DNA of 8,806 nucleotides, taken from positions 1-8,806 of the forward strand of contig JBCBTD010000105.1 of assembly GCA_039818825.1 (NCBI GenBank), in the 5' to 3' direction. The notes beneath the pieces were generated by a model, which saw nothing but the letters and a program-made list of their open reading frames with translations, searched no databases and had not been told where the DNA came from. The stretch's first letter is position 1, and each line of letters opens with the position of its first letter. Made by a program: the position numbers and the translations under genes. Of the stretch, positions 1 to 6,850 are shown one piece after another. The stretch is from JBCBTD01 sp039818825. Its GTDB lineage: Bacteria > Pseudomonadota > Alphaproteobacteria > Geminicoccales > Geminicoccaceae.

Positions 1-77
1 CAACCCCTCCTGCACGTCGACCGGCAGCGACGTCGAGAGCCCGTTTGGATAAACCGTATCGTCGTCGAGCCCTTCCG
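1..77 (-). other. mnmG: Inverted fragment of mnmG (central part)
   Basis: Read on the - strand from about 78 down to 1, this piece translates in one frame as AEGLDDDTVYPNGLSTSLP followed by VDVQEGL. This is the conserved MnmG stretch that normally lies just before the R-T-I-P-G-L-E / R-P-G-Y-A-I-E-Y-D region, and that second region starts on the + strand at about 79. So the two neighbouring parts of one gene face opposite ways, with only about five codons (the expected L-R-T-I-P) missing between them. The break falls at about 77/78 inside the palindrome ccgcgg (75-80). There the minus side ends in the last two bases of an expected Pro codon and the plus side begins with the last base of another. 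The + strand frame through 1-77 does not resemble MnmG. An assembly or amplification chimera is the likeliest cause; a true small inversion is possible. Confidence 0.85.
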
Positions 78-951
78 CGGCCTGGAAGGTGCCGTGCTCC
101 GACGCCCGGGCTATGCCATCGAGTACGATCACGTCGACCCTCGCGAGCTGGCCCCGAGCCTGGAAACGCAGCGTCTGCCGGGGCTGTTCCTCGCCGGCCA
201 GATCAACGGCACGACCGGTTACGAGGAGGCCGCGGGTCAGGGGATCGTCGCCGGCATCAACGCCGCCCACAGGGCCCTGGGCCGCGCACCGCTACGGTTC
301 GATCGCGCCGACGGCTATCTCGGCGTCCTGATCGACGACCTCACCACCCTTGGGGTCAGCGAGCCCTATCGGATGTTCACGTCACGCGCCGAGTACCGTT
401 TGAGCCTCAGGATCGACAACGCCGACCGCCGGCTGACACCCAAAGGCATGACCGCCGGCTGCGTCGGCCCCGAGCGGGCGGCGCGCTTCCGGGCGGATGC
501 CGCCGCCCTGGCCGCCGCCGCGGCCAAGCTCGAAGCGCGGACCCTGACGCCCAACCAGGCGGCCACGCACGGCATCGCGGTGAACCCGGATGGCCGTCGC
601 CGGACGGCATCCGAGCTGCTCGGTCGGCCTGACGTCGGGTGGGAGCGGCTGGTCGCGGTGTGGCCCGAACTGGCCGCTGTGCCGGCTCGCGCCCGCGAAA
701 GCCTGACCGTCGAAGCGCGCTACGCTGGCTATCTCGACCGTCAACGGGTCGACATCGACGGTTTTCGTGCCGAGGAAGGGCTGGTGCTGGCGCCCGAGCT
801 CGACTTCGCCGAGGTCGCCGGGCTCAGCAACGAGGTCCGCGAACGGCTGGCGCTGGTTCGGCCGACCAGCCTTGGCGCCGCGGCACGGATCCCGGGCATG
901 ACCCCGGCGGCGTTGACCTTGCTCTATCGCTACGTGCGGAAGGCAGCGTGA
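78..951 (+). CDS. mnmG: tRNA uridine-5-carboxymethylaminomethyl(34) synthesis enzyme MnmG (GidA), C-terminal part
   Basis: MnmG works with the GTPase MnmE in the cytoplasm to add the (carboxymethyl)aminomethyl group to U34 of certain tRNAs, using FAD, NADH and a folate one-carbon unit. About 290 residues are visible. They include the family signatures RPGYAIEYDHVDPREL (near 103-150), AGQINGTTGYEEA (near 193-231), the end of the FAD-binding part, and EPYRMFTSRAEYRL (361-402). The helical C-terminal domain, which contacts MnmE and tRNA, ends with GLSNEVRERL and the final RIPGMTPAALTLL segment. The N-terminal FAD and NADH motifs are outside the window. No true start is present: a GTG at 94 is only an internal valine, and the reading frame loses MnmG similarity before about 78 because the preceding bases are inverted. 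The TGA stop (949-951) overlaps the rsmG start. Identification is secure; the 5' end is not usable as it stands. Confidence 0.95.
938..943 (+). promoter_or_regulatory. Ribosome binding site of rsmG
   Basis: The motif ggaagg lies inside the last codons of mnmG, four bases before the GTG at 948. It is a good Shine-Dalgarno match and supports GTG 948 as the rsmG start rather than any codon further upstream in the same frame. Confidence 0.6.
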
Positions 952-1553
952 ACCGCGAGGCGGTCGCCGACCAGCTCGACCTGACTGATGACGAACTGGC
1001 TCGGCTCGACGTCTATGTGGCGCTCTTGGAAAAGTGGCAGGCCAAGCTGAACCTCGTCGGACCGAAAACGCTCGTCGAGGTGTGGCAGCGCCACGTGTTG
1101 GATTCGGCGCAGCTTCGGCCGTTGATCCCAGAGTCGGCAAGAAACTTGGTGGACATGGGCAGCGGCGCCGGCTTTCCGGGCCTCGTCCTGGCGGCACTCG
1201 GAATCACCGGGGTGACCTTGATCGACTCTGACGCCCGCAAATGCGTGTTCCTGCGCGAGGCGGCGCGAGCGATGGAGGTGGCCGTCGACGTGCGGACCGC
1301 GCGGCTGGAGCGAACGCCCCAGGCCCCGGTCGACGTCTTGACCGCGCGCGCGTTGGCGCCCCTCGGTCTCCTTCTTCGATTCGGTGAGGGGTTCATCGGG
1401 CCGGACACGCGCTGCCTGTTCTTGAAGGGCGAACGGGCCCACGGCGAATTGACCGAGGCGTCGGTGGAATGGATGATGAAGGTGAACCTTCATCCGAGCC
1501 TCGCTCACGAGTTGGGCGTGGTGGTGGAACTGACGCATGTCCAGCCCCGATAG
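948..1553 (+). CDS. rsmG: 16S rRNA (guanine(527)-N(7))-methyltransferase RsmG (GidB)
   Basis: RsmG uses S-adenosylmethionine to methylate N7 of G527 in the 530 loop of 16S rRNA; loss of it in other bacteria gives low-level streptomycin resistance. The product is 201 residues, close to the usual 205-215. The N-terminal helical part contains LEKWQAKLNLVG (about 27-38) and the conserved RHVLDSAQL (48-56). The Rossmann-fold SAM site is MGSGAGFPGLVLA (70-82), followed by the acidic strand end IDSDARKCVFLRE (92-104). Further family motifs are LTARALAPL (131-139) and the strand LFLKG (157-161). The start is GTG 948, which overlaps the mnmG stop as GTGA and has a good ribosome binding site; the upstream part of this frame is only a shadow of mnmG. 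The end overlaps parA by 17 bases. Linkage to mnmG is the classic gidA-gidB arrangement. Confidence 0.95.
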   Translation: MNREAVADQLDLTDDELARLDVYVALLEKWQAKLNLVGPKTLVEVWQRHVLDSAQLRPLIPESARNLVDMGSGAGFPGLVLAALGITGVTLIDSDARKCVFLREAARAMEVAVDVRTARLERTPQAPVDVLTARALAPLGLLLRFGEGFIGPDTRCLFLKGERAHGELTEASVEWMMKVNLHPSLAHELGVVVELTHVQPR

Positions 1554-2355
1554 CGGGCCCAACGCCGCCGGCCGCATCGTCGCCGTTGCCAACCAAAAGG
1601 GCGGGGTCGGCAAGACGACCACCGCCGTGAATCTCGGAACGGCGCTCGCCGACGCCAAGCAGCGCGTCCTGATCGTCGACTTCGACCCCCAGGGCAACGC
1701 CACCACGCATCTGGGTCTCGGTCAGGCACAGCGCCGCCTAACGGCCTACGACGTGCTGGTCGGCCGAGCACCCGCGAGGCAGGCGGTGCAGCCGACCGAT
1801 GTGGTCGGGCTGCACGTCTTGCCGTCGGTGGTCGACCTGTCGGCCGCCGAGGTCGAACTCGCCCAGGATCAGGATCGCGCGGGCAGGTTGGCCGAAGCGC
1901 TGGCGCCGTTGCGCGAGCAGTTCGACGTCGTGCTGATCGACTGCCCGCCGTCGCTCGGTGTGCTGACGGTCAACGCGCTGGTTGCAGCCGACGGCGTGCT
2001 CATTCCGTTACAGTGCGAGTTTTTCGCATTGGAAGGCTTGAGCCTGATCGTCCGCACGGTCGATCGCATCCGACGCGCCAGCAACTCGAAGTTGAGGATC
2101 GAAGGGATCGTGCTCACCATGTTCGACCGCCGCAACAACCTCTCCGACCAGGTGGCCGTGGACGTCCGCAGCTTCATGGGCACACGGGTGTTCGAGACCG
2201 TGATTCCGCGGAACGTCCGGGTGTCGGAAGCACCGTCCTTCGGGCAGCCCGTGCAGCGCTACGACCTGCAGTGCCCTGGCTCGATCGCCTACGCTCACCT
2301 TGCTCGCGAGTATCTCGAGCGGTTGCGCGGACCCGACAGCCGGCGGGCTGCGTGA
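1537..2355 (+). CDS. parA: Chromosome partitioning ATPase ParA (Soj family)
   Basis: ParA is a Walker-type ATPase. In its ATP-bound dimer form it binds the nucleoid non-specifically and, stimulated by ParB-parS complexes, moves newly replicated origins apart. The 272-residue product has the deviant Walker A box KGGVGKTT (21-28, with the extra signature lysine K21), the A' motif IVDFDPQGN (46-54), Walker B VVLIDCPPS (131-139), and the conserved PLQCEFFALEGL (157-168) and FDRRNNLSDQV (196-206) segments. There is no N-terminal DNA-binding domain, so it is the chromosomal Soj-like class rather than the large plasmid ParA. The ATG at 1537 overlaps the last 17 bases of rsmG; the ribosome binding site (ggtgg, 1523-1527) is weak, which fits translational coupling. 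The stop overlaps the parB start. Confidence 0.96.
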   Translation: MSSPDSGPNAAGRIVAVANQKGGVGKTTTAVNLGTALADAKQRVLIVDFDPQGNATTHLGLGQAQRRLTAYDVLVGRAPARQAVQPTDVVGLHVLPSVVDLSAAEVELAQDQDRAGRLAEALAPLREQFDVVLIDCPPSLGVLTVNALVAADGVLIPLQCEFFALEGLSLIVRTVDRIRRASNSKLRIEGIVLTMFDRRNNLSDQVAVDVRSFMGTRVFETVIPRNVRVSEAPSFGQPVQRYDLQCPGSIAYAHLAREYLERLRGPDSRRAA

Positions 2356-3194
2356 GCGGCGGCGTGGAGCGTCGTCGCGGCCTCGGCCGTGGGTTGGAGG
2401 CGCTCTTGGCAGAGAGCCCCGGGCCGGGTGGCGACGGTACGCGGCAGTTGCCGATCGAGTTTCTGGAGCCGTCGCGCTACCAGCCGCGGCGGCGCTTCGA
2501 CGACGAGGAGATGGCGGCGCTGACCGCGTCGGTGCGGGCCATCGGTATTCTGCAGCCTTTGCTGGTGCGGCCGCTCGACGATCTGGGCGAGCGCTACGAG
2601 ATCGTCGCCGGCGAGCGGCGCTGGCGGGCTGCCCAGGCGGCGGGTCTGGCCGACCTGCCGGTCGTGGTGCGGCCGCTCTCCGACGGCGACGCCCTCGAAG
2701 CGGCGCTGCTCGAGAACGTCCAGCGCGCCGATCTCGGCCCGCTGGAAGAGGCGGACGGCTACCGCCGGCTGATCGAGCAGTTCGGCCATACCCAGGAGGT
2801 GCTGGCCGAGCGGGTCGGCAAGAGCCGCCCGCATATCGCCAATCTGCTCAGGCTGCTGGCTCTGCCGGAGCCCGTGAAGGCGATGCTCGACGACGGCCGG
2901 TTGACCGCGGGCCACGCTCGCGCCCTGCTCGGCACCGCCGATCCGGTGAGCCTGGCCAAGCTCGTCGTGGAAAAGGGCCTCAACGTCCGCCAGACCGAGG
3001 CGCTGGCCAAGGCCGGTGCCCGCCGACCCGCGCGGCCGAGCGAGCCGGACCCCGACGTGAGAGACCTGGAGCACCGTATCGCCAATGAGCTCGGTCTAGC
3101 CGTCGAGCTGAAGACCAAAGGCCATGGCGGCCGCATCACCATTGCCTGGTCGTCGCCCGAGCAGTTGGACCGGTTGTTGGAACGGTTGGTGTAA
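2352..3194 (+). CDS. parB: Chromosome partitioning protein ParB (Spo0J family), CTPase and parS-binding
   Basis: ParB loads on parS sites, slides and spreads as a CTP-dependent clamp, and stimulates ParA. The 280-residue product starts at GTG 2352, which overlaps the parA TGA as GTGA. The N-terminus has the ParA-interacting motif RGLGRGLEALL (9-19). The ParB/Srx CTP-binding domain contains QPRRRFD (44-50), GILQPLLVRP (65-74), the catalytic and nucleotide-binding box GERRWRAA (87-94) and ENVQRADL (121-128). A helix-turn-helix for parS lies at about 147-169 (QEVLAERVGKSRPHIANLL). The C-terminal dimerisation domain follows from about 235. The length is normal for alphaproteobacterial ParB. A second GTG at 2364 is a possible alternative start, but it lacks a better ribosome binding site. 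No parS site is recognisable in the window. Confidence 0.96.
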   Translation: MSGGVERRRGLGRGLEALLAESPGPGGDGTRQLPIEFLEPSRYQPRRRFDDEEMAALTASVRAIGILQPLLVRPLDDLGERYEIVAGERRWRAAQAAGLADLPVVVRPLSDGDALEAALLENVQRADLGPLEEADGYRRLIEQFGHTQEVLAERVGKSRPHIANLLRLLALPEPVKAMLDDGRLTAGHARALLGTADPVSLAKLVVEKGLNVRQTEALAKAGARRPARPSEPDPDVRDLEHRIANELGLAVELKTKGHGGRITIAWSSPEQLDRLLERLV

Positions 3195-3209
3195 GAGCGA
3201 CCGCTCAGG

Positions 3210-3632
3210 TTACAACACGTCTTGCGGCGCCCTCCGCCTGCGCTTGGCCATGACGGCGATGGCGCCGAGGCCAGCAAGCATCAGGTAGCCCGCGGCGGGC
3301 AAGGGAACGACCTGCGGGCGATCGTGCGGTGGCATGCTGACGAGATAGTCGAAACCCGAGTCCGAGGTCACCACGGCGTTGCTGACGATGAGCCCGGCCG
3401 CGTCGCGGACGGTGCCGGCCAACAGTCGTAGGCTGGAGGAGAAGTCGGCGTTCACTGTGCAAGAGCCGCCCGCGCCGACGGCCCCGCAAGCGGCGAACGC
3501 GGTCAGGCCGCCAGCCAACGGCAATTGGCCGTCGGTGAAGGCCAACTCGACGACCTCGACGGGCAGGTTGGTGTTCGTGCGCTGGACGCGCGGGCTCGTC
3601 GAGACGCCGCCGAGCGCCGAGTGGACGAGCCC
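3210..3632 (-). pseudogene. C-terminal part of a VPLPA-CTERM sorted secreted protein, probably truncated
   Basis: An open frame of 140 codons ends in a tripartite sorting tail: VPLPA (residues 109-113 of the open frame), a hydrophobic segment (about 114-129) and the basic cluster KRRRR (130-134), then six residues. This matches the VPLPA-CTERM signal, a PEP-CTERM relative handled by an exosortase (believed to be exosortase D) in Gram-negative bacteria. The part before it is rich in G, S, T and V, with two cysteines (AACG and SCTV), as in extracellular domains, and has strong GC at third codon positions. The frame is closed upstream by TAG at 3633-3635. It contains no ATG or GTG before residue 29; the first usable start would be TTG at 3545, which would leave no signal peptide. 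A protein of this class needs one, so I infer a gene that has lost its 5' part or carries a stop. It is convergent with parB, 15 bases between stops. The function of the main domain is not recognised. Confidence 0.55.
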
Positions 3633-3779
3633 CTACCGAGGCGCCGGCCGCGGTTGGCGGTGCAAAGTCCGGTTGACGATCTCGGCGACCATGTGTTCGA
3701 ACGCGTCTCGGTAGGTGGCGGGCCGTTTCGTGGGAAGCGCGCCATCGGGTACCGAGCGCGACTTCCTTGCACCGCTCAA
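3633..3779 (-). CDS. Possible small protein of 48 residues, unknown
   Basis: A frame from TTG 3779 to the TAG at 3633-3635 encodes 48 residues. The middle part, ATYRDAFEHMVAEIVNRTL (21-39), looks like an amphipathic helix with protein-like composition, and the codons there end mostly in G or C. A weak GGAA lies a few bases before the TTG. The frame is closed upstream by another TAG (3780-3782), so it cannot be much longer. It is the same frame as the VPLPA-CTERM fragment, separated from it only by the shared TAG, but it does not look like a signal peptide. It could be a genuine small gene, the remnant of a larger one, or chance. I recognise no family. The remaining bases 3783-3832 up to the dppF stop show nothing identifiable, and no clear terminator. 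Confidence 0.25.
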   Translation of the reverse strand: MSGARKSRSVPDGALPTKRPATYRDAFEHMVAEIVNRTLHRQPRPAPR

Positions 3780-3832
3780 CTATTCCGGAACGTGGTGCCC
3801 TGCACGCAAGTGCCGGTGCGCTGGCGCCGACA

Positions 3833-4882
3833 TCAAGCCGCGCTTGCGCGCGCCTTCGCCGCCTGGACCTCTCCCTCCAATCTGCCCTCCTCCACCGCGT
3901 GGCAGCGGATGTCGCGGCCGAGGAGGTGCTTGGGCTCGGGCGTTGCGCTCTTGCACCGGTCGTTGGCGAACGGGCAGCGTGGGTGGAAGTGGCAGCCTGT
4001 GGGTGGGCTGATCGGGCTCGGGACTTCGCCGCCGACGGGGATGCGCTTGCGGCCGGACATTTCCAGGTCGGGGATCGCGTCGAGCAGCATCCGCGTGTAG
4101 GGGTGCTGCGGGTTCTTGAAGATTTCCCGTGCCGGGCCGACTTCGACCAGCCGGCCCAAGTACATCACGCCGAGCGCGTCGGCGATGTGATAGACGACGG
4201 CGAGATCGTGGCTGATGAAAAGATAGGAAAGGCCGAGGTCCTTCTGCAGCTCTTTCATCAGGTTGAGAATCTGCGCCTGCACCGAGACGTCGAGGGCGGA
4301 GGTGGGTTCGTCGCAGACGATGAATTCGGGTTCGCTGGCAAGCGCGCGGGCGATGGAGATGCGCTGGCGCTGCCCGCCGGAGAACTCGTGCGGGAACTTC
4401 TCGGCATCGCGGGGGCTCAGGCGCACCTGCTCCAGGTGCAGGCCGACCCGCCGCGTGACGTCGCGCTCATCGGTGGCGAGGCCGTGGGCGCGGATCGGTT
4501 CGGCGATGATGTCGTGGACCCGCCAGCGTGGGTTGAGGCTGGCATAGGGGTCTTGAAAAATCATCTGGAAACGGCGGCGAAGGCCTGCCATGTCGGCGCG
4601 TGAGCGGGCGGCTTGCAGGTCATGGCCGTCGAAGCGGATGCCGCCCTCGGTCGGCTTGTAGAGGCCGACGACCAACCGCGCGACCGTCGACTTGCCGCAA
4701 CCGCTCTCGCCGACCAAGCTCAACGTCTGGCCGCGGGGGATGGTGAAGCTGACCTCGTCGACGGCGGTCAAGGTCGAGCGGCCCTCGCCGCGCAGCCAGC
4801 GGCGCAGCATCGGTGCGGAGACGTCGAACGACTTGGTGAGGCCCTGGACCTCCAGGATCGGCGCGCTCTCGGTCATCGTCAC
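3833..4882 (-). CDS. dppF: Peptide ABC transporter ATP-binding protein, DppF/OppF type
   Basis: This is one of the two cytoplasmic ATPases that drive a peptide-type importer. The 349-residue product has Walker A GESGCGKS (58-65), Q-loop Q110 in FQDPYASLNPR, ABC signature FSGGQRQRI (167-175), Walker B FIVCDEP (187-193), D-loop SALD (195-198) and switch histidine H225. The linker at 21-40, with APMLRRWLRGEG before the Walker A strand, is typical of DppF/OppF. The C-terminal oligopeptide-transporter extension has four cysteines (C297, C303, C310, C327 in the pattern GCHFHPRC...DRC...RC), the kind that holds an iron-sulfur cluster in some Dpp ATPases. The start is GTG 4882, overlapping the dppD stop as GTGA; ATG 4876 is an equally possible start two codons later. 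It is the last gene of the operon. Confidence 0.93.
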   Translation of the reverse strand: MTMTESAPILEVQGLTKSFDVSAPMLRRWLRGEGRSTLTAVDEVSFTIPRGQTLSLVGESGCGKSTVARLVVGLYKPTEGGIRFDGHDLQAARSRADMAGLRRRFQMIFQDPYASLNPRWRVHDIIAEPIRAHGLATDERDVTRRVGLHLEQVRLSPRDAEKFPHEFSGGQRQRISIARALASEPEFIVCDEPTSALDVSVQAQILNLMKELQKDLGLSYLFISHDLAVVYHIADALGVMYLGRLVEVGPAREIFKNPQHPYTRMLLDAIPDLEMSGRKRIPVGGEVPSPISPPTGCHFHPRCPFANDRCKSATPEPKHLLGRDIRCHAVEEGRLEGEVQAAKARASAA

Positions 4883-5871
4883 TCCGCCGCCTCGGCGGCA
4901 CCCTCGTGCAGCCAGCAGGCTGCCTGTGAGCCACCGGCTGGCAACAGCTCCGGGCGGTCATGACGGCACCGCTCGAACACCTGCGGGCAGCGCGGGTTGT
5001 AGGCGCAGCCGCGCGGGATCTCGGTCAGGCGCGGCATCGAGCCTTCGATCTGGGCCAGCTTCTCCAAGTCGTGGCCGACCACCGGAATCGAGCCCATGAG
5101 CCCCTTGGTGTAGGGGTGCTGGGCGCGCTGGATGACGTCGGCGACCGGGCCGATCTCGGCAATCCGGCCAGCGTACATCACCGCCACGCGGTCGGCGGTC
5201 TCCGCGATCACGCCCATGTCGTGGGTGATCAACATGACCGCAGCACCGTGCTCGTCGCACAGGCGCTTCAACAGCTTGATGATCTGCGCCTGGATCGAGA
5301 CGTCGAGGGCCGTGGTCGGTTCGTCGGCGATGATCATCCGCGGACTGACGCACAAGGCGAGTGCGATGACCACCCGCTGGCGCATGCCGCCCGAAAACTG
5401 GTGCGGGTACTGGTCGATCCGCCGTTCCGGTGACGGGATGCCGACCTCGCCCAGGAGGTCGATCGCGTGTTGGCGGGCCTGGCGCTCGCCGAGGTCCTGG
5501 TGGGTGAGGATCGTCTCGATGAGTTGGCGACCGACGGTGTACAGCGGGTTCAACGAGGTCAGCGGGTCCTGGAACACCATGCCGATGCGTTTGCCGCGGA
5601 TGCGCCGCATCTGGTCGGCCGAGAGATGATCGATCCGCTCGCCGTCGAGGCGGACCTCGCCGCCGGCAACGCGGCCCGGCGGTTCCAACAGGCCGATGAT
5701 CGCAGCACCCGTGATCGATTTGCCGGCACCGGATTCGCCGACGACCCCCAGCACCTCGCCCTCGTTGACTTGGAACGTCGCCCCGTCGACGGCGACCAGC
5801 GGCCCGCGGCGTGTCTCGAAGACGACGCGCAGGTCGCGGACGTCGAGGACCGGCTGGCGTGCGGTGTTCAT
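4879..5871 (-). CDS. dppD: Peptide ABC transporter ATP-binding protein, DppD/OppD type
   Basis: This is the partner ATPase of DppF in the importer. The 330-residue product has Walker A GESGAGKS (45-52), Q-loop Q101 in FQDPLTSLNP, ABC signature FSGGMRQRV (159-167), Walker B MIIADEP (179-185), D-loop TALD (187-190) and switch histidine H217. The C-terminal oligopeptide/dipeptide extension (about 235-320) includes HPYTKGLMGSIP and four cysteines (C289, C295, C302, C319). The FSGGM form of the signature and the shorter N-terminus place it in the D rather than the F branch. The ATG at 5871 is one base downstream of the dppC stop, so it depends on translation of the upstream gene. Both ATPase sites have all catalytic residues, so a functional heterodimer is expected. 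Confidence 0.93.
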   Translation of the reverse strand: MNTARQPVLDVRDLRVVFETRRGPLVAVDGATFQVNEGEVLGVVGESGAGKSITGAAIIGLLEPPGRVAGGEVRLDGERIDHLSADQMRRIRGKRIGMVFQDPLTSLNPLYTVGRQLIETILTHQDLGERQARQHAIDLLGEVGIPSPERRIDQYPHQFSGGMRQRVVIALALCVSPRMIIADEPTTALDVSIQAQIIKLLKRLCDEHGAAVMLITHDMGVIAETADRVAVMYAGRIAEIGPVADVIQRAQHPYTKGLMGSIPVVGHDLEKLAQIEGSMPRLTEIPRGCAYNPRCPQVFERCRHDRPELLPAGGSQAACWLHEGAAEAAE

Positions 5872-5872
5872 G

Positions 5873-6847
5873 TCAGCGGAGCTTCGGGTTGAGCGCGTCG
5901 CGCAGCCAGTCGCCCAGCAGGTTGACCGCGAGCACGAGAATGACGAGCGCCACCCCGGGGAACACCGACATCCACCATTCCCCGGAGAAGAGGAAGTCGT
6001 TGCCGATCCGGATCAAGGTACCGAGCGACGGGTTGGTGACCGGCACGCCGACGCCGAGGAACGACAGGGTCGCCTCGGTGATCACGGCGATGGCCAAGGA
6101 CAAGGTAGCGATGACCAACACCGGGCCCATGACGTTGGGCAGCACGTGGCGATACATGATCAAGATCGGGTGGATACCGATGACCCGCGCGGCCTGCACG
6201 TACTCCTTGTTCTTCTCGACCATGGTCGAGCCGCGGACCGTGCGGGCGAAGTTGACCCACAAGGAGGCGGCGATGGCGAAGATGAGCACGCCCATTTTGA
6301 TGTCGGCATCGGCACGGGTGTCGACGATCGCGCCGACGATGCCGTCGATCATCAAAGCGATGAGGATCGCCGGGAAGGTGAGTTGGACGTCGGCGATGCG
6401 CATGATGAGCGCGTCCACCCAGCCCCCGACATAGCCGCTGATCAGGCCGAGGATCGTGCCGAACACGGCGGCGAACAGGACGCCCAAAAAGCCCACCATG
6501 AGCGATATGCGAAGCCCGAAGATCATCGCCGAGAGCAGGTCGCGGCCCTGCTCGTCGGTGCCGAGCAGGAAGCGCGGATCGCCGCCCGCCTCCCAGATCG
6601 GCGGGCGGAACGCATCCATCAGGTTGAGCGAGGCGAGATCGTAGGTGTTGTGAGGGGCGATCCACGGCGCGAACACCGCGCAGACCATCAACGCCACCGT
6701 CACCAGAAAGGCGACGATGGTCACCGGCGACCGTTTGAAGCTGTCGAAGACGTCGCTGTCGAGGAACAGTCGAACGTTCTCCGCGAGGCGGGCGCCGAGG
6801 CGCGGAGGTACCGGCAGATCGACGCTCGGGCGTTCGACGTTCTGCAT
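5873..6847 (-). CDS. dppC: Peptide ABC transporter permease, DppC/OppC type
   Basis: This is an inner-membrane subunit that forms half of the translocation channel. The 324-residue product starts with a cytoplasmic N-terminus of about 40 residues, as usual for DppC, and ends this part with FKRSPVT. Six hydrophobic segments follow, at about 42-63, 112-140, 154-174, 185-204, 242-262 and 296-314. LLGTDEQGRDLLSAMIFG (94-111) is the hallmark of the C-type subunit. The EAA coupling loop that docks on the ATPases is EYVQAARVIGIHP...RHVLPN (215-238). The periplasmic loop at about 170-185 (DTRADADIKM) looks slightly long and polar. The ATG at 6847 follows the dppB stop by three bases. Confidence 0.94.
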   Translation of the reverse strand: MQNVERPSVDLPVPPRLGARLAENVRLFLDSDVFDSFKRSPVTIVAFLVTVALMVCAVFAPWIAPHNTYDLASLNLMDAFRPPIWEAGGDPRFLLGTDEQGRDLLSAMIFGLRISLMVGFLGVLFAAVFGTILGLISGYVGGWVDALIMRIADVQLTFPAILIALMIDGIVGAIVDTRADADIKMGVLIFAIAASLWVNFARTVRGSTMVEKNKEYVQAARVIGIHPILIMYRHVLPNVMGPVLVIATLSLAIAVITEATLSFLGVGVPVTNPSLGTLIRIGNDFLFSGEWWMSVFPGVALVILVLAVNLLGDWLRDALNPKLR

Positions 6848-6850
6848 CGC

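Noticed and set aside
94..96. GTG at 94 as the start of a 285-codon gene.
   Set aside because: It is an internal valine of MnmG; conserved MnmG residues are readable upstream to about 79, and the gene is simply interrupted by the inverted bases before that.
382..1197. A 271-codon open frame on the - strand across mnmG and rsmG.
   Set aside because: It is antisense to two secure genes and its product is rich in R, P and G with no motif.
3195..3206. Small inverted repeat gagcg-ac-cgctc directly after the parB stop, considered as a terminator.
   Set aside because: The stem is only 5 bp with a 2-base loop and no T-run follows on either strand, so it is too weak to call.
948..3832. Search for parS near the par genes (TGTTTCACGTGAAACA or its alphaproteobacterial variants).
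   Set aside because: The cacgtg cores seen (for example near 1093, 6145 and 8004) lack the flanking palindrome, so no site is reported. parS may lie outside the window.
3767..4603. A 278-codon open frame on the + strand opposite dppF.
   Set aside because: It lies antisense to the conserved ATPase, with composition typical of a shadow and no motif.
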